From positions 1-14,096 of the forward strand of contig NZ_AYKS02000035.1 in the NCBI RefSeq assembly GCF_000496755.2: a DNA stretch of 14,096 nucleotides, in the 5' to 3' direction. Shown piece after piece: positions 1 to 7,902 of the stretch (within the stretch, counting starts at the first letter, position 1; each line of letters opens with the position of its first letter). Source of the DNA: Serratia sp. DD3. Its GTDB lineage: Bacteria; Pseudomonadota; Gammaproteobacteria; Enterobacterales; Enterobacteriaceae. Below the pieces are notes generated by a model that was not told the DNA's origin, searched no databases, and saw only the letters and a list, made by a program, of their open reading frames with translations. A program made the position numbers and the translations under genes.

Positions 1-861
1 GACACAATGAGTGCGCTGTATTTCGTGTCGATCATTGCACAACCACTTTTTTTTATTATCATGGGTTATCTTGATGAAGTGGGTAAGTTATCTAAAATAG
101 AGATTGCCTTTAAGATTAAATCCATTTTAATGATAATGATATTATGGAATGTAGTTTTCTCCCTGCTGAAAACACAATATATCCAACAGGGATATATTTT
201 ACAGAATGGGATATTGTTAAATATGGGGATCATTTATTTGCTTTACCCAATCATTGTCAAAGCGATTAATAACTTAAAGGTGACTGCAGGGGTTTTTATT
301 GGCCTGGTGGCTATTATTGCGCTGTTGGATATATTCAGCCCCTTGGATACCACAGATGACCCACTATTCATATCGAGTTACTCATTTATTTGGATCTGGA
401 GTGGATATTACATCGTTGGGCATGTGTTGGGGGAGGCCCCTGGGCGGCGGTTTACTAAACAGCCTAAGGTGTTGTTGGTAGCCAAATTATTGGTTGTTCC
501 TATCGGCATTTCGATGTTTTTTTATGAGCGCTACTTATCAACGCACACTCTAATCAGTGTAGCCGGTTGGTTTGTGCTGGAGCATTTACATCTGCTGGCC
601 ATGAGCCTAGCGCTGTTTGTTCTGTTTGATAATATCGACATAAAAAACAGGCTGATAATCACCATAGTGAAGTTTATCAGCCCGGCAATGGTTGGCGTGT
701 ACATTGTGCACTACAGCGTATTTTACTTTATTATAACGCTGTATGATTTCCAAAGTGCCTTACTAAAATTCATATTGCTCATCATAGTTTTCATTGTCTC
801 CGTACTCGTTTCAAGGCTGTTATTGCTAAACCGCTTTACTGCCAGGATTATCACCTTTTGA
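1..861 (+). CDS. Acyltransferase 3 family membrane protein, 5' end outside window
   Basis: This is probably an inner-membrane O-acyltransferase of the acyltransferase 3 (OafA/WecH-like) family, which moves acyl groups onto surface glycans or similar acceptors. The reading frame is open to the first base of the window, and the ATG at position 7 is probably internal. The segment QPLFFIIMGYLDE near the start resembles the 'plFffisGyl' stretch that normally sits about 40-60 residues into these proteins, so the usual N-terminal catalytic His region would lie upstream. The visible 286 residues are almost all hydrophobic helices, about eight or nine, ending in a basic tail (RFTARIITF). The 3' end overlaps the convergent antiporter gene by 36 bp (826-861). 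The DNA is clearly more AT-rich than the genes to its right. The acceptor substrate cannot be told from the sequence. Family assignment is moderately sure; a different polytopic membrane protein is possible. Confidence 0.7.
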   Translation, partial: DTMSALYFVSIIAQPLFFIIMGYLDEVGKLSKIEIAFKIKSILMIMILWNVVFSLLKTQYIQQGYILQNGILLNMGIIYLLYPIIVKAINNLKVTAGVFIGLVAIIALLDIFSPLDTTDDPLFISSYSFIWIWSGYYIVGHVLGEAPGRRFTKQPKVLLVAKLLVVPIGISMFFYERYLSTHTLISVAGWFVLEHLHLLAMSLALFVLFDNIDIKNRLIITIVKFISPAMVGVYIVHYSVFYFIITLYDFQSALLKFILLIIVFIVSVLVSRLLLLNRFTARIITF

Positions 862-2328
862 CTCGGTGGCTTTGGGTATATAGCGGATCTTAAAGCCGGT
901 AATCCCCAAGGCCAGCGTAATTAAAGGGGCAGCAATATTGAATACGGCAAAGGGCATATAGGCCATGGTGGAAACGCCCAACACTGCGGCCATATAAGCC
1001 CCACAGGAGTTCCATGGAATAAGCGGGGAGGTGACTATCCCTGCATCAGAAACAATACGTGAGAGGTTTTCCGGTGCTAAGCGTCGTTTGGCAAATTCAG
1101 CCTGGAATAACCGAGTCGGCAAAAGCAATGCAATATATTGATCACCTGCGGTAATATTAAGCCCAATTGCGGTGGCAACCACCGATGTAAATAGACGACC
1201 AACCGTTCTGGCACGTAACAGCAGTGGGGTAACCAGTTTATTTAGCAGACCAAAGTCATCTACCATAATGCCGAATGTCACCGCACCAATAATCAACCAG
1301 ATGGTGAGCAACATACTGTCCATACCACCACGGGAAAGTAGGGCATCAATCTGCATCATTCCGGAGTTTTCTTGAAATCCATTCGCCATCGCCACCCAAA
1401 CGGCCTTAATAGCTAATAGTGGTGCAGCGGTATCGGGTTCGGCAATAAATCTTTCAATAACTTGCGGCTGCATAAAAGAAGTCATCACCCCCGCCAGTAA
1501 GGCAGACGACATGATGGCTAATGATGCAGGGACTTTATATACCGAGAGTATCAACAGTAATACCAGCGGCAACAGATTCCACGGGGTGATATTAAATAGT
1601 TCACTGAACCGCATCAGCTCATTATCAGTGACCGTGGCATCAAAAGCGCCAATCGGGTCCAGCCCCAAGAGAATAAAGGCACACAGGGCGAGAAACGCGG
1701 CAGGAATGGTGGTCCAAAGTTGTGCACGGATATGTTTATAGAGTTCGACGCCATTTAATTGCGCTGCCAGTACCGTCGTTTCAGACAACGGTGAAATTTT
1801 ATCTCCTACATAAGCGCCGGAGACCACGGCACCGGCGGTGATTTCAGGGGATATCCCCAACATAGTGGCTAAACCAACCAAGCCTACCCCTAATGTTCCT
1901 GCAGTGGTCCAGGAACTACCGATACTTATAGAGACGCCGACACAAACCAGAAAAGCGATGGGGTAAAACCAGTTGGGGCTAATCATGATAATGCCGTAAT
2001 ACACCATGGTGGGAATAGTGCCAGACATATTCCAAGTACCAATCAGTGCACCGACAGAAAAGAGAATAAAAATGGTCCCTGAAACTGTTGATATTCCTTT
2101 ACGTCCAGATTCAGCAAGTTCCTCCCACGAATGACCATTCTTCAAGATAATCATTGAGGCAATCATGGAGCTGAGAATGATCGCCACCTGTAACGGGCCG
2201 TTAACCGCGTCAAGACCAAACAAAGCCACAGAAGCACCCACCAACACAATCAGTGTGACAATGGGCAGGATGGCATCCAGGTAACTGGGCGCTTTGATCG
2301 GGCGAGGGGCTTTAGTCTTAATGCTCAT
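826..2328 (-). CDS. nhaC: NhaC family Na+/H+ antiporter
   Basis: This 500-residue integral membrane protein exchanges sodium for protons across the inner membrane and would contribute to sodium and pH homeostasis. The key evidence is the NhaC-type motif GDKISPLSETT near residues 173-183, preceded by GSSWTTAGTLGVG. The rest of the protein consists of roughly a dozen hydrophobic helices, and the length is normal for the family. The ATG at 2326-2328 is supported by GGAG five bases upstream (TGGAGTACATATG on the coding strand). The gene stands alone: the nearest co-directional gene ends 357 bp upstream, so it probably has its own promoter in 2329-2450. Its 3' end overlaps the convergent acyltransferase gene. 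Family assignment is confident. The exact ion specificity is not, because related proteins exchange malate/lactate or other solutes. Confidence 0.9.
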   Translation of the reverse strand: MSIKTKAPRPIKAPSYLDAILPIVTLIVLVGASVALFGLDAVNGPLQVAIILSSMIASMIILKNGHSWEELAESGRKGISTVSGTIFILFSVGALIGTWNMSGTIPTMVYYGIIMISPNWFYPIAFLVCVGVSISIGSSWTTAGTLGVGLVGLATMLGISPEITAGAVVSGAYVGDKISPLSETTVLAAQLNGVELYKHIRAQLWTTIPAAFLALCAFILLGLDPIGAFDATVTDNELMRFSELFNITPWNLLPLVLLLILSVYKVPASLAIMSSALLAGVMTSFMQPQVIERFIAEPDTAAPLLAIKAVWVAMANGFQENSGMMQIDALLSRGGMDSMLLTIWLIIGAVTFGIMVDDFGLLNKLVTPLLLRARTVGRLFTSVVATAIGLNITAGDQYIALLLPTRLFQAEFAKRRLAPENLSRIVSDAGIVTSPLIPWNSCGAYMAAVLGVSTMAYMPFAVFNIAAPLITLALGITGFKIRYIPKATESKGDNPGSKAV

Positions 2329-2410
2329 ATGTACTCCACAGACGGTTAAAACGAGAGGAATGCCTGAATTTCACGTCAAGAAACTGCGATAGCTGTGGCA
2401 GTTAGTTACT

Positions 2411-2441
2411 GCGATAAGTATAGCTCGCTGTACTATATCGC
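2411..2441. repeat. Imperfect inverted repeat upstream of nhaC
   Basis: GCGATA at 2411-2416 pairs with TATCGC at 2436-2441. After one bulged base (2435), seven further pairs, one of them G-T, form around a four-base loop (CTCG, 2424-2427). The result is a 13-bp interrupted stem about 90-120 bp upstream of the antiporter start. It could be an operator for a dimeric regulator or a leader hairpin. The sequence does not decide which. Confidence 0.45.
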
Positions 2442-2609
2442 GATGATTATTTTAATAATTAGCGACAGCCCAAGTTTACTGCTATAGCGCGGTTTGGCGG
2501 CATAACCAGCAACAGTGAACACAGTGATTAAACGGCTGGGAATAGGGAATGCAGACACGGAAAATGCTTTCCAGAGACTATTACTCAGTTGCGTTAGGTA
2601 GGCTATCCC

Positions 2610-2668
2610 GAATTTATAAACATTGAATTTATCGACATAGAATTTATGAACATTGATTTATAAACACG
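2610..2668. repeat. 15-bp tandem repeat, about four copies
   Basis: Three full units, GAATTTATAAACATT (2610-2624), GAATTTATCGACATA (2625-2639) and GAATTTATGAACATT (2640-2654), are followed by a fourth unit with one base deleted, GATTTATAAACACG (2655-2668). The array is AT-rich and ends 17 bp beyond the exonuclease stop codon. Its function is unknown. Copy number could vary between strains through slippage. Confidence 0.8.
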
Positions 2669-2685
2669 GCTATCACAACCCGATA

Positions 2686-3426
2686 TTATGCCCCTGAAAA
2701 CGTTGTTTTATTCCCCTGAAGTTGCAGCAAATCGGCCAAGGTGACAGGGCGTGAGGTCACCAATTTGGTACTATAAAACAGTAGCAGTTCGGCGGTGGCG
2801 ACGGCATCGAGCAGTGCATCGTGCGCGGGATAATCCGGTAATCCAGCTTTTTGACGTAATACGGATAAACGAAAGTCACCGCTGAGTTCCCGTTGGTGAC
2901 GATAACGACGTTTTTCCATCTGCAGCGTGTCTAACCAAAGTAGCGGTGGCGGCGGTAAACCAAACCGGCTGGCAATATAGGCCTCAATAAAACGCCGCTC
3001 GACCATGCTACCGTGTGCCAGCATGACCTGCCCAGCCATGTTGGCCAACAGGGCTTCCATTAAAAGGTCGAGAGGTTGACCGGTAGCTAACAGCTCAGGC
3101 AGTAGTTGGTTAATCACGGCGGTCTCGGCATTGATCGACCGAGGATCATTAACGTAGCTATGATCGGCACTGCTGAGGGCGATCCCGCCGTCGTTGAGTG
3201 CTACCGTCCCGATACTCAGAATATGATGAAGATAAGGATCTAGCCCGGTGGTTTCAAAATCGAGCGCCAGGATGGGCAGTTGTGCCAGTGAGCAGCTGGC
3301 ACTAGGTAGGGGGGAGAGCAACAGATCTTTGAGTACCTTGGGGAGCACCGGATGTTGCGCCAGATAATGGGCACGGGCACGCTCAAGTTTCGACAACGGC
3401 GCAAAGTAGCGAAAAACGGCCAGCAT
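2686..3426 (-). CDS. DnaQ-like 3'-5' exonuclease (DEDDh, pol III epsilon-like)
   Basis: This 246-residue protein belongs to the DEDDh exonucleases related to the proofreading subunit of DNA polymerase III, but it is not DnaQ itself. ExoI is clear in ALDFETTGLDP (Asp and Glu, about residues 54-60), and ExoIII is clear in HDALLDAVATAE near the C-terminus (His and Asp). In the ExoII position AHGSMVERRFIE carries Glu where classical members have Asp. I recall this as common in the subfamily linked to DUF294 proteins, so activity is probably kept. About 50 N-terminal residues precede the fold. The start at 3426 is supported by AAGGAG nine bases upstream. That Shine-Dalgarno forms the last two sense codons of the upstream DUF294 gene (6-bp gap), so the two genes are very probably translated together. 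The substrate (DNA, RNA or a nucleotide messenger) is unknown. Confidence 0.85.
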   Translation of the reverse strand: MLAVFRYFAPLSKLERARAHYLAQHPVLPKVLKDLLLSPLPSASCSLAQLPILALDFETTGLDPYLHHILSIGTVALNDGGIALSSADHSYVNDPRSINAETAVINQLLPELLATGQPLDLLMEALLANMAGQVMLAHGSMVERRFIEAYIASRFGLPPPPLLWLDTLQMEKRRYRHQRELSGDFRLSVLRQKAGLPDYPAHDALLDAVATAELLLFYSTKLVTSRPVTLADLLQLQGNKTTFSGA

Positions 3427-3432
3427 GATCAG

Positions 3433-5301
3433 TTACTCCTTAATAAAACGTAATTTAGCGAAGTCTTGCAGATCCCCAATAATACGGAACGCATCCTTTA
3501 AGTGTTTACGTTCAAAGCTGCCAAATTGATCCGGACGGATCAGGTTATTCGGCTGCAAACCTTGCTTTAACGCATTAAGTTGATGCAAATAACGGATACG
3601 CAGCACAAAACGATAAGCGCCGATAATATTCTTATAACTCTCTTCCGATAGAACCTGATGCTGATGGGCGTAGAGAAAGCGCTCTTCAGTGCCAGTTTGG
3701 GTACAACCGGCAGCCATGCCGTAAATGCGCGCCAGATCGATAATCAACGTTAAGGCATAACGCTTGATATTCAGTACCGGCGTATCGTGCCCATTTTTTT
3801 CCAACACCAGATTTTTGAAGATCCCCAGTGGTGGCTGAGTAGCAATGGAATCACGAGTTAGCGCACGCAAGAACACCGGGTGCTGAGCAATTAGGCTATA
3901 CAGATGCTGTTGCAATTGATTACAGAGCTCCTTGTTACCATGTAGCGCGCGTAACTCAAGAAACACACTGGCATTCAATAGTTTATCGTATTCGGGATTG
4001 GTCACCCATTTATGATAGTAGGCTTGCCAGATACGCAGCGGCTGACACCATTTATGCACCGAGGCCATATAATTGCCCGAACAGAGTGGGTAGCCACAAC
4101 TGTCTAATCCCTCTACAACTAATTTTGCCAGTTGCAAAAAATAGTGGCGATCTTGCTCCGTGGCCTCATCCGCCATAATGATGGCATTGTCTTGGTCCGA
4201 GAACATATGGACTTCGTTCCGCGCCTGTGAACCCGCCGTCAGCCAGACATAATCACAGGGTGGAGGCCCGTATAACGTTTCCCCCATCTGCAACAACCGA
4301 TGACAATACGCATCCATGATCAGTGCCATCACTTGGCCAATGTTCTCGCCTGGCACATTTCCTTCTACTAAGGCTTCAAAAATAGCCTGGCGTTCCACAG
4401 TGAGTGCGCTGAGGGCTTCAATACTTTCGCAATATTTAATTTTTTCAATCAGGAAGATGGCTTGTACGCGGTGGTTATGAACCAGATGCGAAGTAGTCAA
4501 CAAACCCAGTACCTGATGGTCTCGAACTATTGGCAACCCACGAATATTGTGCTGCATCATTAACGATGCCGCTTTCAGTACCAAATCATCAGGATGAATG
4601 GTCACTGGGTTCGGGGTCATCACTTCACGGATAGGGCGTGTAATATCGAACCCTTCGGCAATCACCCGTTTGGTCATGTCACGATCGGTGATTAGGCCAA
4701 CCAGCTCTCCTGCGGCCATCACGACCGCCGTGGAAGAGCGGCAATTCAGACGCATTTCCCGTGCGACTTGCTGGATGGACATATTTTCATCCACCACTGC
4801 AATCTTGCCGCTATGGATTTCACTGACACGGCGCATGAAGAGCCCTTTGTCGTTATCCGACCAAACCACATTCAGTGCGGATTGCAAACGCTCTCGTGCT
4901 TGGGCCGCGAACAGGTTGGCATACTGCGGGTGTTCATGCAGTAACTGCTTGAGCTTGCTATGGGGGATTTGGTACAGCAAAGTGTCATCAATAGCCGTGA
5001 CGTTGTAACAATCAGCAGGGTTGCCCGGCGTACTGGCAAGAAAGGTAAAACCAAACAAGTCATCAGGCCCGAGCTTTGCACGCAACACGCCGTTGGACAT
5101 ACGCTGCTCTAACGCACCAGTACGCACAATGTAGAGATAACGCTCCTGCGCATCAATATCAAAGGGCAAGCTTTCTCCTTGCCCAAGATAACTGATACGC
5201 ACGGTTTGGGCGATTCCCTGTTGTAATTGGGCTGGCAACTGATCGAATGGATCGATACGTGCGATAAAATCAATGATATTGGGCAGTAGGGTCTGAGACA
5301 T
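3433..5301 (-). CDS. cNMP-like/CBS/DUF294 nucleotidyltransferase-like regulatory protein
   Basis: This 622-residue cytoplasmic protein has four parts in order. A cyclic-nucleotide-binding-like barrel spans residues 10-140. A CBS pair spans 165-285, with repeat motifs LVGLITDRDM and VLGLLTTSHL. A GlnD-like DUF294 nucleotidyltransferase domain follows, with GSQARNE at about 355-361 and SDQDN at about 366-370, which supply the GS and DxD metal and nucleotide residues. The C-terminal helical domain is the usual substrate-binding partner of DUF294. The family is thought to sense adenine nucleotides and perhaps nucleotidylate a partner; the targets here are unknown. In the cNMP barrel the usual FGE...R-A phosphate cassette is replaced by FGFTFLASTPGNPA, with neither Glu nor Arg, so cAMP binding is doubtful. 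The gene lies 57 bp behind ygjV and 6 bp before the exonuclease gene. The start has only a weak AGG-type ribosome site. Domain calls are confident. Confidence 0.9.
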   Translation of the reverse strand: MSQTLLPNIIDFIARIDPFDQLPAQLQQGIAQTVRISYLGQGESLPFDIDAQERYLYIVRTGALEQRMSNGVLRAKLGPDDLFGFTFLASTPGNPADCYNVTAIDDTLLYQIPHSKLKQLLHEHPQYANLFAAQARERLQSALNVVWSDNDKGLFMRRVSEIHSGKIAVVDENMSIQQVAREMRLNCRSSTAVVMAAGELVGLITDRDMTKRVIAEGFDITRPIREVMTPNPVTIHPDDLVLKAASLMMQHNIRGLPIVRDHQVLGLLTTSHLVHNHRVQAIFLIEKIKYCESIEALSALTVERQAIFEALVEGNVPGENIGQVMALIMDAYCHRLLQMGETLYGPPPCDYVWLTAGSQARNEVHMFSDQDNAIIMADEATEQDRHYFLQLAKLVVEGLDSCGYPLCSGNYMASVHKWCQPLRIWQAYYHKWVTNPEYDKLLNASVFLELRALHGNKELCNQLQQHLYSLIAQHPVFLRALTRDSIATQPPLGIFKNLVLEKNGHDTPVLNIKRYALTLIIDLARIYGMAAGCTQTGTEERFLYAHQHQVLSEESYKNIIGAYRFVLRIRYLHQLNALKQGLQPNNLIRPDQFGSFERKHLKDAFRIIGDLQDFAKLRFIKE

Positions 5302-5358
5302 GTTAGCAACCTGTTGGATGTGGTTTCAGGCTGTGATGACAACCTGAATGCTGCTCGA

Positions 5359-5889
5359 CTAGGGGTTTTCTTTAACCAGTGATGGCGTGCTCCGCTGAGT
5401 GCGGTACATTTTCAAAATAGTGTAGCTGTTGATAACCAGGAATGAGCCTTCGAGCAAAATGCCACCAATGGAACCGGCCCAAATATTATGTGTCACCCAA
5501 CAGATCGTACTGGCCAGCATGCACAGGCGCAGCGCCAGCCCATCCAAGCGAAATAGTGCATAAGTGCTCAGGGTGGTACCAATCACGGTGAGCCATTGGA
5601 TTGGATGATTGATCTGTGGAATCACCAGCCCCCAAGCCAAGACAATGAATAGCAGCATCACCAGTGTGGTGCGGTAATAACCTGAGATCCAGGTGCGCAC
5701 GGCACATAACAAACAATTGATGGCGGCGACGGTTGCGCCCAGCATCAGAAAATGAACCGCCAGCAGGGCACCGTTAAGGGTAAGATGCAACCGCAGTTTG
5801 CTATCTTGCCGTTGTAAGAAGGCGGTGATACCGATAGCACAGGCTAATAGCCCAAGGAGTTGTGCCAGCCAATGTGTATCAAAAGACAT
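5359..5889 (-). CDS. ygjV: YgjV family inner-membrane protein
   Basis: This 176-residue, very hydrophobic protein has about six predicted membrane helices, the length and pattern of the YgjV (Imp-YgjV) family. The N-terminus (HWLAQLLGLLACAIGITAF, followed by QRQDSKLRL) and the CWVTHNIWAGSIGG segment near residues 129-142 fit the family as I remember it. Biochemical function is unknown. From memory, E. coli ygjV lies next to the uxaA hexuronate genes, which is relevant because the control region upstream of this gene group looks KdgR-regulated. The start is supported by AGGG upstream (CAGGGAAACTGATAATG). A GC-rich hairpin separates it from the symporter gene 98 bp upstream, so transcription may be partly attenuated before it. 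The 57-bp gap to the DUF294 gene has only a weak TTCAGG/CCTGAA hairpin (5325-5348). I am sure of the membrane nature and fairly sure of the family. Confidence 0.8.
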   Translation of the reverse strand: MSFDTHWLAQLLGLLACAIGITAFLQRQDSKLRLHLTLNGALLAVHFLMLGATVAAINCLLCAVRTWISGYYRTTLVMLLFIVLAWGLVIPQINHPIQWLTVIGTTLSTYALFRLDGLALRLCMLASTICWVTHNIWAGSIGGILLEGSFLVINSYTILKMYRTQRSTPSLVKENP

Positions 5890-5918
5890 TATCAGTTTCC
5901 CTGTGTGTAATTGGCAAC

Positions 5919-5940
5919 AAAGGCGCCATCCGGCGCCTTA
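5919..5940 (-). terminator. GC-rich hairpin after the symporter gene
   Basis: AAGGCGCC (5920-5927) and GGCGCCTT (5932-5939) form a perfect 8-bp stem around a four-base loop. The hairpin lies about 50 bp past the symporter stop codon and about 30 bp before the ygjV start. On the minus strand it is followed by TGTTGCC rather than a T run, so it is probably a partial terminator or an mRNA-stabilising hairpin that sets the ygjV to symporter ratio. Confidence 0.5.
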
Positions 5941-5987
5941 GGTCTATCGAGGCGCTCACCAAGCCGCCTTGTAGAGTATCCATTTTA

Positions 5988-7760
5988 TTAGTGAGAATTC
6001 AGTGCCGCTTTACGGCGATCTTCTGCACCCGCACTGCGCTTTAATAGATAACCAATCAGCAAGATGGAGCCCGCACAGGCGGCGTACAGCGCACGTCCCC
6101 ACAGCGGGTTAGGCAGCAACACCATCAACATTAAACCCGCGCCCATCATCAGGGTGATATGCCCCAACTTGTTACGCTGCATACGGTCAAAGGTATCTTG
6201 TTCATCATCAGCGATGACCGGTGTTTCTATATCTTTAAAGAAATCCTGAATGCGCTGACTTTCTGCCACAGTGAAACTCTCAGGCTTATAAAATAGGGTT
6301 GTCGCCCAGAAAAAACCACCTGTGAGGAATAAATGAGCAGCAACAGTGATAGTGGTGGTGAGTTCAGAGATTTCACGCTTGGTCAGAGTGACACCAAACT
6401 GGTCAGCCAACCATTGTGCAGTAAAGACATTCATCACCAGCCACGAGACAAACATCCCGAAGCACACGGTACCCCATGCAGCCCATTTAGGCGTTTTACG
6501 AATAAACATGCCAAAAAACAACGGGACTAAAATTGGCGACTGGAGCAGGGTGGCAACACGCATCATCAGTTCAAACAGGCTCAGCCCTTTAAGTTGAGCA
6601 AACAATTGAGCAACCAAGATGACTAATATGCCATTGATCAACGTCACCAACTGACTAATGCGCAAAGTTTTCGCTTCACTCATTGGTTTGTTACGGCAAA
6701 CAATAGGTGCCCAGAAGCTGCGGACAAAAATACCCGCATTACGGCACAAGGCAGAGTCCATGGAAGACATGGTCGCTGCAAACAGCCCGGCAACCAGCAG
6801 ACCGACGACACCCAGAGGCATATAACGTTCTGCAAACACCAGATACACCGCATCGCTTGCTTTATTGCCCAATTCAGCGTGCGCTGCTGCCGCATCAGGG
6901 ACCAGGACCGCCATCGACCAAGGTGGAATAAACCAAATTATCGAACCAAAAATCATCAGGGCCATCGCTAATAGCGCTGCTTTTCTGGCGTTATTAGAAT
7001 CTTTGGCATTCAAGAAGCGGTAAGAGTCCTGCATGTTATTGATGCTTTGCAGTTGCTTGACCAAGAAGAACAGGAAAGAACCAACCAACAACAGGCCGTA
7101 GTTCATATCTGGCCCCATCACAAAGTTGGTTGGGAATTTCTCAATAATTTCAGTTGGCCCACCGACAACAACCAGCGCAACCACCGCACAGGCAACAGAA
7201 ACTACCGCCACAACCAGTGTTTGCACAAAGTCACTGGCGACCACGCCCCATGCGCCACTAAGCATCGAAATCAACAGTACTGAGATGCCGGTAACCCAGA
7301 TGGTGGTATCCATATCGTAGCCAAATACCGCACCGACAAAAATAGCCAACCCGTTCAGCCAGACACCGCCGTTGAGGATACTCAGCGGAATGATGGCCCA
7401 GGTAAAGAATTGTTCATTCCCTTTGCCGAAACGACGATCAATCGCTTCGGTAGGGGTATCCACGCGCATTTGGCGGAAACGTTGGCTGAACCACCAGTAA
7501 GAGACAATATAGGCAAAGATATTGCCGAGAAAGACAAAGGTGACTGCGAAACCATCAGTAAACGCTTTGCCCGCAGCGCCGGTAAAGGTCCACGCGGAAA
7601 ATTGCGTCATAAAGGCGGTAGCACCGACCATCCACCATAACATCCGACCACCGCCCCGGAAGTAGTCACTGGCGGAGTTACTCGCCATTTTTTTGAAGGC
7701 GAGACTGATGAAAATCATCAGCAAGAAGTAGCCTCCAAGGACCAAGATATCAATATTCAT
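5988..7760 (-). CDS. Sodium:solute symporter (SSS family)
   Basis: This 590-residue inner-membrane transporter of the SSS family uses the sodium gradient to bring in a small organic solute. TM1 carries the unwound-helix pattern FSAWTFTGAAG (about residues 54-64). The second sodium-site helix carries ATMSSMDSAL in the middle of the protein, where SSS members place two consecutive serines. About 13-14 hydrophobic helices and a soluble stretch near residues 490-540 fit long sugar- and uronate-type members. The start ATG at 7758-7760 has a poor ribosome site, GGGGCG about 12 bases away. It is the first gene leftward of the divergent control region with KdgR- and CRP-like sites, back to back with the lyase gene. 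I therefore infer that it imports a uronate or short unsaturated uronide. Substrate prediction from sequence alone is unreliable in this family. Confidence 0.88.
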   Translation of the reverse strand: MNIDILVLGGYFLLMIFISLAFKKMASNSASDYFRGGGRMLWWMVGATAFMTQFSAWTFTGAAGKAFTDGFAVTFVFLGNIFAYIVSYWWFSQRFRQMRVDTPTEAIDRRFGKGNEQFFTWAIIPLSILNGGVWLNGLAIFVGAVFGYDMDTTIWVTGISVLLISMLSGAWGVVASDFVQTLVVAVVSVACAVVALVVVGGPTEIIEKFPTNFVMGPDMNYGLLLVGSFLFFLVKQLQSINNMQDSYRFLNAKDSNNARKAALLAMALMIFGSIIWFIPPWSMAVLVPDAAAAHAELGNKASDAVYLVFAERYMPLGVVGLLVAGLFAATMSSMDSALCRNAGIFVRSFWAPIVCRNKPMSEAKTLRISQLVTLINGILVILVAQLFAQLKGLSLFELMMRVATLLQSPILVPLFFGMFIRKTPKWAAWGTVCFGMFVSWLVMNVFTAQWLADQFGVTLTKREISELTTTITVAAHLFLTGGFFWATTLFYKPESFTVAESQRIQDFFKDIETPVIADDEQDTFDRMQRNKLGHITLMMGAGLMLMVLLPNPLWGRALYAACAGSILLIGYLLKRSAGAEDRRKAALNSH

Positions 7761-7865
7761 AGCGTCTAACGCCCCTATTTAATTAAAAGTATTCCATTCT
7801 CGGGCCACAGAAAAAGATAAAATGAACCGATGTTTTAAAAATATTTGCACACTTTACATCTTTTA

Positions 7866-7880
7866 GGAACGTTGTTTCAA
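7866..7880. promoter_or_regulatory. Candidate KdgR operator
   Basis: GGAACGTTGTTTCAA matches the KdgR consensus as I remember it (GAAAC, about three bases, GTTTCA, with AT-rich flanks). The right arm GTTTC is perfect and the left arm GGAAC differs by one base. KdgR is the IclR-family repressor of pectin and uronate catabolism in Erwinia and Yersinia and is released by 2-keto-3-deoxygluconate. Its place between the divergent symporter and lyase genes supports a role in uronate catabolism. Confidence 0.55.
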
Positions 7881-7886
7881 TTTCTT

Positions 7887-7902
7887 ATCGATCTAGATCA
7901 CA
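7887..7902. promoter_or_regulatory. Candidate CRP (cAMP receptor protein) site
   Basis: Read on the minus strand the site is TGTGATCTAGATCGAT. The half-site TGTGA is perfect, the GATCTAGATC core equals the ideal CRP core, and the other half-site (TCACA) is degenerate, keeping only TC. It lies 6 bp from the candidate KdgR box, a pairing known from pectin-degradation promoters. CRP would activate and KdgR would repress. Confidence 0.5.

Larger units (their letters stand above)
2329..2685. other. Non-coding stretch between nhaC and the exonuclease gene
   Basis: This 357-bp region is upstream of the antiporter gene and downstream of the exonuclease gene, both on the minus strand. It should hold the antiporter promoter. 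A TTGACG hexamer on the minus strand (about 2377-2382) is a possible -35, but I see no convincing -10 at the right distance. It contains an imperfect hairpin (2411-2441) and a 15-bp tandem repeat (2610-2668), listed separately. I see no plausible protein-coding frame, no tRNA and no T-tailed terminator for the exonuclease gene. Confidence 0.6.

Noticed and set aside
2741..2760. GTGAC ... GTCAC pair resembling matS
   Set aside because: The spacer is ten bases instead of three, so it does not fit the matS consensus.
4598..5008. 136-codon plus-strand frame inside the DUF294 gene
   Set aside because: It is antisense to the CBS and cNMP-like domains and its product resembles no family I know; a shadow frame.
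4992..5015. GTTGTAAC core resembling a Tus-Ter replication arrest site
   Set aside because: Only the eight-base core matches; flanking Ter bases, including those after the core, do not, and it lies in coding sequence of the DUF294 gene.
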